Assembly (NCBI RefSeq): GCF_013409935.1
Contig: NZ_JACCCO010000001.1
Location: 3,844,001 to 3,908,000 of the forward strand
Origin: Streptosporangium sandarakinum
Lineage (GTDB): Bacteria > Actinomycetota > Actinomycetes > Streptosporangiales > Streptosporangiaceae
Reading direction: 5' to 3'
Length of the DNA: 64,000 bases
Each line of letters starts with the position of its first letter. Positions within the stretch are counted from its first letter, which is position 1. Both the position numbers and the translations under genes were made by a program. Under the pieces are notes generated by a model, which searched no databases, was not told where the DNA came from, and was given only the letters and a program-made list of their open reading frames with translations. Below are positions 44,201 through 51,872 of the stretch, in pieces.

Positions 44201-47200
44201 AGGCACTGACCCCGGACCCCGCGACGTCGAACGCCACAGGACCGAGCACCGGCGCGAATCCCGCCACCTCGCCCGAGCTCTCCGAGCTGTCGGGCCGGGT
44301 GCGGGAACTGGGCGAGTCCCTCGCCGGCGCCAAGACCGGCCTGGAGGAGCGGGTGAAGTCCCATCGGGACGCCTCCCGCCAGGCCGGGAAGAACATCGCG
44401 GAAAAGCTCAAGGAAGCGGAGAAGGCGAAGAAGGAGCGCGACCGGGGAGCCCGGAAGCGGCACCGCGATGCCCTGGCCGAGGTCCGGGTGGAGCGGGACA
44501 CCGGGGCGCGCCACAAGCGGGTCGCCGTCCGCTACCAGGAGGCCCGCGTACGGGCGGAGAAAGCGCGCGCCGCCGTGGCGGAGGCGTCACGCGCCCTGGA
44601 CGCCCTGGCCGCCGAGGAGCCGGCGGGCCGTACCGCCCAGCGGGTCGCCGAGGTGGCCCGGCTCGCCCGGGAGGCCGCCGACGCCGTCGCCGCCTACGAC
44701 GAGGCGATGAAGGCGGCGCTGCCGCCGCGCGACGCCATGACCGGCAGCGTGCCCGCCGATCGGCTGCCCCACATGACCAAGCTGACCGGCGTGGTCAACC
44801 GGGTGCTGGCCGGCCACGGGGTGGACCAGACCTTCTCCCCCGACGAGCTGGAGCACGTCCTGGGGGCCCGGTTCCGCCGGGTGACGTCGGACGACGGCGT
44901 CGTCCTGCAGGTCGGCGGCGCGACGCGGGGCGAGCTGCGGATCAAACTGCGGATGGGCGACCTCGCGGAGATCGTCGATCCGAAGGTCAAGGGTTCCGAG
45001 ACGATGATCGGCGCGCTCCCCCAGGGCGGCCGGTCGGTGGGCACCAGCGGCGGCCGGAACAAGGGCATGTCGTTCGGCCTCAACGCCATCGCGCTGGCCA
45101 AGACCCTGGCCGGGATGTTCCTGGCGCCGCACAACGGGGTGCGCAGGTTCATCGAGGACGTGCTGGACCCGTTCTTCAAGCTTGAGGGCAGCCACAGCAG
45201 GTCCCGGTCGAGGGGCGAGGGCGGCAGCGCCTCCGAGTTCGCGCTGTTCGGCGGGGTCGAGGACAACCGGGGCGAGTCGATCCTGCTGGACATCGCCGAC
45301 GTCGCCTGGGACGTCGAGTTCCGCCCGGCGGGGAAGACGGACTGGACCGCGACCGAGACGGTCGACGCCCGTTCCGGCAGCGAGGCCGAGGTCATCGCGT
45401 CGGCCGGGGACGCCAAGCGGCTGCGGGTGCTCGTCTCGCACGCCTACGCCGACCACGCCCCCGCCGAGACCGTCCAGCAGTCCGCGAACCACCGCGATCC
45501 GAACGGCCGGTTCCCCGAGCACGTGGTGATCTCGATGAGCGGGGCGGACGAGCGGGTCGACCGCACGGTCGAGCTGCTCGGCGGGTCCGCGGTGGGCGAC
45601 GTGGCCCGCCGGCAGATCCGCACCTTCATGGCCGAGGACCTGCCGGGGCGGATGTACGAGGCGTTCAACCGCCCGCGCGGGCTCAGCCGTACCATCACCG
45701 ACGGCGGCCGGCCGCTCGGCACGGTACGGGTCCGCAGTCGGATCGAGTGGGTCCCCGCCCCGGACGGGGCGCCGGCGCCCTCGATGGAGCCGGTGGGCTC
45801 GGCCACCAACAAGCACCACCAGGAACGGCTGCGCGTCCAGTTCTCCGGCACGTCGGGTTCGACGTCGTCGAGCCGGTCGAGGAACACCGGCGTCACCGTG
45901 GGCGGCCAGGGCGCCCTCCCCGGGACGTCGTCCCTCGGCGGAAAGACCAAGCTCAAGGGGGCGTTCGGCTACACCCGGGGACGATCCAGGTCGACGGGCG
46001 CGAACACCGGGGGCACCGAGATCCACCCGGGCGTGTACCGCTACTCCGGTGACACCCAGGGATACGTGGCCGTTGTGGTCCACGAGGTCACGGTCCACCG
46101 GTTCGGCGAGGCCGAGCCCCGCCCCACGTTCGTCCAGCGCGCCCGGGCGCTGATGCGGATCCCGCTGACGCACGCCTACGACTATGGCGCCGAGGTCGAC
46201 GCCAACGCGATCGAGCGGGACGACTCCGGCGCGCCGCGCCGCAACCCCGACGGCTCTCCGGTGTTCCGGGACGACCGCAAGCCCGGGCCGCCGCCCGGCC
46301 GGAAGGCGGCCCCGTCCGGCTGGCAGACCGGCGATCCGGTCAGGGTCCGCGGCGCGGGACCGTCGGAGGTGCAGGAGTTCACCCCGATCGACCGGGCGGA
46401 GGTCGAGGCGTACCTGCGCGAGCGCGGCATGCTGGCCCCGCTGGACGCCGACGGCAACGAGATCCCGTCGAACGACCCGCTGGAGTGGGCCAGCCACGAG
46501 GCGAACGCCCGGGAGCTGGAGGAGCAGCTCGACGAGCGCCGGGTGGCGGCCGCCTACGACCAGGGCGCCCAGGACGGCATCCCGATGACCTTCAGCCGGC
46601 ACCGTACCGGCCATGCCTCCCAGACGGTCACGCTGGTCCTGACGATCGACCAGCACGAGGTGGACTCCTGGGAGCACACCGACGCGGAGGTCCCCGTCGA
46701 CCTGGACATCGACTCCGAGACGTCCGGGCTGTCGAGCGGCGAGTCGGCCGGCCACGACATCAGGTTCGAGGGCGGACGCGGCGACACGAACGCCGACGAG
46801 GAGGTCGCGGCCTCACGAGGCGGGGGCTACACCTACAGCAGGGGCGTCAACGCCGGAGCGACCCAGGGCGGCACGGTCAACCAGGTGATCCTCGGGGAGA
46901 ACAACGATCTGACGGCGGTCGCCCGGCGGAAGCACACGGTGAGGATCGCCGACATCTCGTCCATGGCGGACCCCATCACCACCCAGCAGGGCAGCTCCCT
47001 GCTGATGACGCCCGCGGGGCTGCTGCCCGAGGACGACTCCGGAAACGGCCCCGCGCGGACCCCGACGCCGCACCCGACCTCCCGCGCCACGCTGCGCCGC
47101 GCCACGCTGCGGGCCGTGGACGCCGGTGACCTGCTGCAGCGGGTCCTGCCCAAGCTGCCGCGGTGGGTGCGGTCGCACCCGGTCATCGTCAACATGCTGG

Positions 47201-50200
47201 CGGCCTTCCTCAACGTCCGCAGCTTCATGGCGCAGCCGGACCGGCTGTTCGGCCGGGCCGGCATGGAGCTCGCCGTACGGTCCCGGGGCACGCGCCGCTT
47301 CCGCTCACCGGTGTGGGTCAGCGGCCGCGCCGGGGAGTCGGAGTTCGTCACCGCGGTCGACTACGTGAGCGGCGACATCAACCTCACCCTGGGCAGCCAG
47401 TCCGCCTCCGCGGGCCGGACCCGCGGCCACGCGGGTGACGGCTCGCTGTCCGGTGGGCTCAGCCAGGCGGCGCCGCCCAAGGGCGGCGCCGGGCTCAGCG
47501 GATCGGCGTCGCGGACCACCGGGCTCTCCGCGCAGGAGCTGGGCATCTGGGGCCGGGAGCGGCTGGTCATCGAGACCGGCAAGCACTACGTCTTCCGGAT
47601 GAGCGCCGACTTCGACGTCACCGTCGGCGTCCCCGGCGCCGCGAACGCCAAGGTGGTCAGCGCGCCGGGCCGCCCCGTCGTCTACATGGTCCCCGAACGC
47701 GACGCCCTGCGCCTGTACGCCCAGGGAGAGCTGCGGCTGCCGCTGGACCAGGTGGCGGACGTGATGGAGCGGTTCCTCGACGGCAACCTGAAGATCGCCC
47801 CGGACGTCGCGGCCCCGCTGGTCGGCCGCTACCTCAGCGAGCAGAGTGCGGCCCGCGACTCCGGCGCGCCGCTGCCCGTCCTGACCGCCGACCACACCGC
47901 CGAGCGGATGGTCGGGAAGCTCACCGAGGCCGCCGACGGCCGGTACGGCGGGCTCGGGCACACCCGGAACCCGGGCCGCCGCCTGGCCCGCATGATCGCC
48001 TACGAGCGCGCCCGGGCCGCGGTCCTGGAGAAGCTGCTGGACGATCCCGACGCGAAGCTGAGCAGGCGCGAGCGGGCGGTGGCCCCGGAGGTGGCCACGC
48101 TCCCCGAGCACCTCAGGGACGCCATGGGCCAGACCGGCGTCGAGGAGCTCGTGCTGAAGCGGAACGGCGCGGAGACCGAGCTGTTCGACGAGGTGCTCGC
48201 CGCGGTCGAGAAGAAGGCCCCCGGGGCGCTGCGCAAGAACCGGGCGCTGTGGCGCAGCCTGTTCCGCGACTTCAGCGGCAAGCGGTGGCACGGCAAGCTC
48301 GACAGCATGCTGGACCCGGACGGGGCGCCGCACACCTACACCGCGCGCGTCCGGGGGAACGACGGCCGGCCGCTGACCGTCCGGGTCAAGATGGAGTTCG
48401 TCGGCCCGCCGAGGCTGCTGAACCGGACGGACGAGGCCGGCGTGATCGTCCAGGACTACGCCTACCGGGACAGCTCCTGGTCGGAGGCGTTCAACATCGC
48501 CTTCGGCGGCGGCGTGAGCGGCGAAGGCGCGCCCGCGGCCCTCAAGGGCGCGGTGGGCGGGGACGCCAAGGTGCAGGCCGGCGTCAACCACTCCACCTCC
48601 GGGACGGCCGGCGAGCAGCTGACCGGGATCCAGCGGATCGCCTCCTTCAACGGCATGGACCGGGTCGCCCACGCGGTGAAGGTCACCGTGGAGGTCGACC
48701 GGCCGGGCCGCCGCGGGCGCGGCGGACGCCGGCCCGTCGTGACGGAGCTGACGGGCCGGATGACGCGGCTCGTGCCGTCCGAGCTGGTGGAGGCGGCGAA
48801 GGCGGCGGAGGCGTCGGCGTCGACGGACACCCGGCCGCTGGCGTTCCCGAGGACGTTCTTCACCGAGTCGACGCGCGCCGCCGGGCTCTTCCAGGCCGCG
48901 TACGACGGACTGTCCCGCTCCGACGTCCTCGGCCGCCGGGGCGCCCGCCGGTACCGGAACGATCTGGAGCACGCGCTCACCGCCATGGCGCGCAACGCCA
49001 ACCTGCGGAGGATGGCCGGGCCGAACGGACACCGGATCGCCCGGTTCCCCGTGCCGGGCCGTCCCGGCCGGGTGGTGGAAGTGCGGGTCCGGGCGGTCCC
49101 CTCGCAGGTGCGCGTCCTCGCCGCGGGGCGTGCGGACGTCGAGCTGGGCGACGTGGAGCGCTTCCAGGCGACCTCGGGCGGGGCCGTCGAGTCGGGCCAG
49201 TCGCTGGGCGTCTCCGGAGGGAGCGGCTACGGCCCCTCCGGGGTGAACGTGCACGGCTCGACCGGGCGGTCGACCTCCGAGCGGATCTCCGAGGGCGGCG
49301 GCAACCGTGACGAGACGAGCGGTTTCCGCAAGGGCGACGTCACCACGGTCCGGACGCGGATCGACTACCACATCACGTACGAGATCAAGTCGGTCGTCCC
49401 CGGCAGGCCGTTCTACCGGCGGGTCGAGATGCTCAACGCCGCGACCGGCACGGCCGACGTGACCCTGTTCGAGGAGGGCATGGCCGAGGCCCGCCGCGAG
49501 CAGGAGGCGCCCCCGGTCCGCGGCGGCGGCTGGCGCTTCGGCGAACCGGCGGTCCGGCGCGAGCCCGGACGCGGCTGGCGGGCCCGATGGGGGCACGGGA
49601 GCGGCCGGCCCACGACCCGGTTCTCACTGGACGAGCTGTCCCGGCAGTCGCAGAGCAGCCGGGACTTCGACCCCGTCGCGCCGTACCGGTCGCTGGCCGA
49701 GCACACGCTACGGAGGGCGCCGGGCATCCGGAGGTCCGGCACGCCGCTCCTGCTCACGGTCGACGCCGGCCCGGAGTGGCAGGCGGCGCGGGTGAACGAG
49801 GCGCGGGCACTCGCCCGGGAGCTGGGCGTCCCCGTCCACCTGGAGGTCCGCGAGCCCGGCGGCGTCGCGCGTCCCTACCTCGCCACGCCGGACGGCGGGC
49901 TGCTGAGCGCCGCGCTGGACCCGTCGGGCCGGCGGGTCGTCGGGGTGCCCGACGGCGGGTTCGCCGCCGCGCTCGCCGCGCTCCCCCCGGGGCTGGTGGC
50001 CGCCGCGAACGGCAGGATCGACCTGCGCGCCCTCCACGGCCGGCTGCCGGAGGGCGGCGACTTCACCGCGCTGGTCGACCAGGAGCTGACCCCGCCCGGC
50101 GTTCCGGCGGCCCCCGCGACGAGCGCCGCGCCGCACGCCGGGAGCCAGGCCCAGCCGGTCGGCGGCACCTACCAGGGCTCCGTCAACTCCGCGCCGGGCG

Positions 50201-51255
50201 GCGCTCCCTCCGCGGGGGGCGGCTCGTTCTCGGTGACGGCTCCGCAGATCCCCGGGACGGCGTTCGCGGTGGACATCCGGGCGCCGCACCTGGCCGACCT
50301 GACCACGGCCGAGGTCCAGACGGCGCTGCGGCAGGCCGGGCCGTCCGTCCTCGGCCGGGGCGTCCGGGACCACCGCTGGTCGGCCGACGGCTCGACGCTG
50401 ATCGTGGAGCTGCGGAACGGCGACACGCACCACTTCCGGGTCCGGATCGGCCGGCCCAGGCGGCGGCTGAGCTGGGACCGCTCGGCGGGGATGCCGGTGG
50501 TGCACTTCGGTCCGTCGTCGCGGCTGATGGCGCGGACGAAGCTGCGGACGGGCAGCGCCGAGGACCCGTCCGAGATGGTCCTGACGAGCCGGCCGGACCC
50601 GAAGACGGTGGCGCGGATGGTGGGCCACGAGGTCGGCCACGCCCTGCAGCGGAAGGCCGCCGCCGAACACCGGGCCGGTCCGGCCCCGTTCCGCCGGCTG
50701 CTGGCCGCGGTCGACGAGATCGCGCGCCACGACTACTGCATGGACGCCCGTTACGACGAGTACGGGCACCTCGCGGACGGCTGGCGGTCGGCCCGCACCG
50801 ACGACGAGCGCGCCTACTACGCGCACGAGATGAACGGGCTGCGGCAGCTCATGCTGTTCGAGGGCCACGTCCCGCCCGTGCCGCCCTGGGAGGCCGGCGG
50901 GGCGGGGCGGATCGGCTCCGGCCTCGGACTGGACGGCTTGCTCAACCACTCCGAGCCGCGGGTCGAGACGAGGGACGAGTACTGGGGGCGGATGCGCCGG
51001 CTCACCAACACCACCGGCTGGATCCCGCCGGAGGAGTGCACCTGCCCGTCCGACGAGCCGTGCGTCTGCGGGCGGCGCGCCCAGACGCCGGGGGGCGGCA
51101 CGTCCCCGTCTCCCGGCACCGTGCCGTCGGCGCCGTCCCCCGGCACCGCCTCACCGGCCCCGGAGGCGCCCGCGCCGTCGACGCAGGTCGCGGCGGGCCG
51201 TGCGAACGGATCGACGCCGGTCGCGGCGGGCCGTACGGACGGGAGAACCGGGTGA
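41293..51255 (+). CDS. Giant 3,320-residue WXG-type polymorphic-toxin-like protein with C-terminal metalloprotease
   Basis: Starts at GTG 41293 behind GGGGGAG. In order: a WXG100-like helical region (about 35-150, WGESLPAWANTLISYLASGQ); a hydrophobic stretch (about 152-185, FWIAVIATYIALLAAFFSAG); a helical part with EEMGEEGAIDYL; an Ala/Pro/Gly-rich stalk of about 390 residues (410-800); a helical part and coiled coil (about 995-1110); five or six beta-type modules each with a Ser/Gly/Arg-rich patch such as SRSRSRGEGGSASEF or SSSRSRNTGVTVGG; a linker domain (about 2820-2935); and a C-terminal domain (about 2980-3235) with the zinc motif HEVGH at 3112-3116 in MVGHEVGHALQ and a possible third-ligand region AYYAHEMNGLRQLM. 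A Cys-x-Cys pair region and Pro-rich tail end it. The architecture suggests a large secreted or surface toxin; the substrate is unknown. Confidence 0.85.
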   Translation: MAVNTDSAGSRTGINPSAAGGTPPDVAGGAAPDVTPAWGESLPAWANTLISYLASGQNWPESSERLLWQIATANRELYEGLDTSVEPGVTAGGMILQSWTAPASEKFAEDFIQAYSEDSGVPALARQAATYFQQADNFAREVQYSKISINVAFWIAVIATYIALLAAFFSAGATTSALGPIAAAARSNIGRILQRLAVVAGRTPEGAVTRLAARGAATHGATAAGGAAKGLRTLLTGHMGREIIEEMGEEGAIDYLTQKKQMDMGTRTSMDWQRFLASEVGAAGGAIIGMKAAPMLNRFSNSMPVLRRLNEFGGTDPGIMNAVKRFPARAVQTGLNNMVASPGGSIIANTLVYGQNPLESLPNGEALLGAALGGAGRTNTISPFNPDVFHAVTHPRAALDSAYAAAAAADARLAGGDPPAGSGGPAATPGNQPDPGSGGTNLANAPAPDPATVAAAGNGGNGGNGGNGANQSGAPAGNGQAAGGAQNPQVAGTVPVTPVGTAGTPSATPAPSAAQPGSAPAASSPSAPGTPSTPGTPASPAQGAPSPGTQAASTPGGTGAGAPAAASGTGASGGPNTASAGPATPDNAAQPPAGTPGAQGAPSAPATPAQGGTPAPASAPEAASGNVQGGAPASGNAQGAASGTGNVQGGAPTSGNAQGAAPGTTPAGAPATSGAPDPQAASASSGASSSSTQGAAPASGTDPGAAPSPAQSGAGTAQGGAVTPATPVAPVTGAAPANPAGAAPSQTPNQQATSGPATAAAPDPAATPAPAPAAAPDPAAPASAVAPDPAATAGTAPDPGNASRLAGTALDEVLKIVAPDAMLLRNGDLRLTGPSGEIVHLSADFLGGVRGRLTLRAADRATSERLRAEAAAWLGAGIADVEGRNHTEGAVAALHRLTEAAPETNDAAVRVTLELMVDTAGQWDPARLGDGERRLMRDAADHLRNPEDSYADLRSGTQARTAEEIARLAEALTPDPATSNATGPSTGANPATSPELSELSGRVRELGESLAGAKTGLEERVKSHRDASRQAGKNIAEKLKEAEKAKKERDRGARKRHRDALAEVRVERDTGARHKRVAVRYQEARVRAEKARAAVAEASRALDALAAEEPAGRTAQRVAEVARLAREAADAVAAYDEAMKAALPPRDAMTGSVPADRLPHMTKLTGVVNRVLAGHGVDQTFSPDELEHVLGARFRRVTSDDGVVLQVGGATRGELRIKLRMGDLAEIVDPKVKGSETMIGALPQGGRSVGTSGGRNKGMSFGLNAIALAKTLAGMFLAPHNGVRRFIEDVLDPFFKLEGSHSRSRSRGEGGSASEFALFGGVEDNRGESILLDIADVAWDVEFRPAGKTDWTATETVDARSGSEAEVIASAGDAKRLRVLVSHAYADHAPAETVQQSANHRDPNGRFPEHVVISMSGADERVDRTVELLGGSAVGDVARRQIRTFMAEDLPGRMYEAFNRPRGLSRTITDGGRPLGTVRVRSRIEWVPAPDGAPAPSMEPVGSATNKHHQERLRVQFSGTSGSTSSSRSRNTGVTVGGQGALPGTSSLGGKTKLKGAFGYTRGRSRSTGANTGGTEIHPGVYRYSGDTQGYVAVVVHEVTVHRFGEAEPRPTFVQRARALMRIPLTHAYDYGAEVDANAIERDDSGAPRRNPDGSPVFRDDRKPGPPPGRKAAPSGWQTGDPVRVRGAGPSEVQEFTPIDRAEVEAYLRERGMLAPLDADGNEIPSNDPLEWASHEANARELEEQLDERRVAAAYDQGAQDGIPMTFSRHRTGHASQTVTLVLTIDQHEVDSWEHTDAEVPVDLDIDSETSGLSSGESAGHDIRFEGGRGDTNADEEVAASRGGGYTYSRGVNAGATQGGTVNQVILGENNDLTAVARRKHTVRIADISSMADPITTQQGSSLLMTPAGLLPEDDSGNGPARTPTPHPTSRATLRRATLRAVDAGDLLQRVLPKLPRWVRSHPVIVNMLAAFLNVRSFMAQPDRLFGRAGMELAVRSRGTRRFRSPVWVSGRAGESEFVTAVDYVSGDINLTLGSQSASAGRTRGHAGDGSLSGGLSQAAPPKGGAGLSGSASRTTGLSAQELGIWGRERLVIETGKHYVFRMSADFDVTVGVPGAANAKVVSAPGRPVVYMVPERDALRLYAQGELRLPLDQVADVMERFLDGNLKIAPDVAAPLVGRYLSEQSAARDSGAPLPVLTADHTAERMVGKLTEAADGRYGGLGHTRNPGRRLARMIAYERARAAVLEKLLDDPDAKLSRRERAVAPEVATLPEHLRDAMGQTGVEELVLKRNGAETELFDEVLAAVEKKAPGALRKNRALWRSLFRDFSGKRWHGKLDSMLDPDGAPHTYTARVRGNDGRPLTVRVKMEFVGPPRLLNRTDEAGVIVQDYAYRDSSWSEAFNIAFGGGVSGEGAPAALKGAVGGDAKVQAGVNHSTSGTAGEQLTGIQRIASFNGMDRVAHAVKVTVEVDRPGRRGRGGRRPVVTELTGRMTRLVPSELVEAAKAAEASASTDTRPLAFPRTFFTESTRAAGLFQAAYDGLSRSDVLGRRGARRYRNDLEHALTAMARNANLRRMAGPNGHRIARFPVPGRPGRVVEVRVRAVPSQVRVLAAGRADVELGDVERFQATSGGAVESGQSLGVSGGSGYGPSGVNVHGSTGRSTSERISEGGGNRDETSGFRKGDVTTVRTRIDYHITYEIKSVVPGRPFYRRVEMLNAATGTADVTLFEEGMAEARREQEAPPVRGGGWRFGEPAVRREPGRGWRARWGHGSGRPTTRFSLDELSRQSQSSRDFDPVAPYRSLAEHTLRRAPGIRRSGTPLLLTVDAGPEWQAARVNEARALARELGVPVHLEVREPGGVARPYLATPDGGLLSAALDPSGRRVVGVPDGGFAAALAALPPGLVAAANGRIDLRALHGRLPEGGDFTALVDQELTPPGVPAAPATSAAPHAGSQAQPVGGTYQGSVNSAPGGAPSAGGGSFSVTAPQIPGTAFAVDIRAPHLADLTTAEVQTALRQAGPSVLGRGVRDHRWSADGSTLIVELRNGDTHHFRVRIGRPRRRLSWDRSAGMPVVHFGPSSRLMARTKLRTGSAEDPSEMVLTSRPDPKTVARMVGHEVGHALQRKAAAEHRAGPAPFRRLLAAVDEIARHDYCMDARYDEYGHLADGWRSARTDDERAYYAHEMNGLRQLMLFEGHVPPVPPWEAGGAGRIGSGLGLDGLLNHSEPRVETRDEYWGRMRRLTNTTGWIPPEECTCPSDEPCVCGRRAQTPGGGTSPSPGTVPSAPSPGTASPAPEAPAPSTQVAAGRANGSTPVAAGRTDGRTG

Positions 51256-51827
51256 ACGGGAGGGCCGCGGTCCCGGGAGGCGGGCCGGGGAGTGACGCGA
51301 TGCCGCTCCCGGTGGCGCGGAGCAGGGACGAGGCGTTCCTGTACCTCGACCTGAGCCCGTGCGCCTGCGGGTCGGCCGACACCGCCTGGGAGAGCGGGCT
51401 GGTGACCGTGGCGGGCGAGCCGGTCTCCCGCTACACCGGGACCTGCTCCGGCTGCGGCGCCGCACGGGAGTTCCTGTTCGGGCTGCCCGAGCGGGAGGTG
51501 GCGCCCACGCGGTTCCCGGCGTTCGGCGGACCGGAGCCGTCGCGGCTGCTGGACGCCGGGGAGTGGCTCTGGGTGGCGGACACCGTCGCCGGGAACGCCC
51601 CGGCGGGCGGCCCGGACGAGGCCGCGCCCGTGCTGGCGGTCGCCGTGGCGGCGATGGAGGAGGTCGTCAAGTTCGTCCCGCCCGGCCAGGACGAGGTGCC
51701 CGGGGAGGCGTTCTGGACCGAGCGCGGCAGGCGGGTGCGGGACGCCGGTCCGGGGCGGTTCCGCCTGGACCGGCTGCTGGTCGTCCGCGACGCCTACCGC
51801 TCCCTGGCCACCCAGAAGACGACATGA
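51252..51827 (+). CDS. Putative immunity or accessory protein, Cys-rich
   Basis: 191 residues from GTG 51252, overlapping the giant gene stop (GTGA). After a Gly-rich start comes ARSRDEAFLYLDLSPCACGS and TCSGCGAAREFLFGLPERE; the paired CACG and CSGCG are zinc-ribbon-like. The rest is helical and acidic (AVAVAAMEEVVKFVPPGQDE). Small genes coupled to the end of a polymorphic toxin are normally immunity genes, and zinc-ribbon proteins of this kind are recalled next to giant actinobacterial toxins. The role is inference. Confidence 0.75.
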   Translation: MNGRAAVPGGGPGSDAMPLPVARSRDEAFLYLDLSPCACGSADTAWESGLVTVAGEPVSRYTGTCSGCGAAREFLFGLPEREVAPTRFPAFGGPEPSRLLDAGEWLWVADTVAGNAPAGGPDEAAPVLAVAVAAMEEVVKFVPPGQDEVPGEAFWTERGRRVRDAGPGRFRLDRLLVVRDAYRSLATQKTT

Positions 51828-51872
51828 CAGCAAATACGAAGAAAACCTAAAAGCCGGTTAGGCCGCTGAGGC

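Noticed and set aside
41176-44514. Minus-strand open frames under the giant gene
   Set aside because: Composition follows the Pro/Ala/Gly stalk in antisense; no ribosome sites or motifs.
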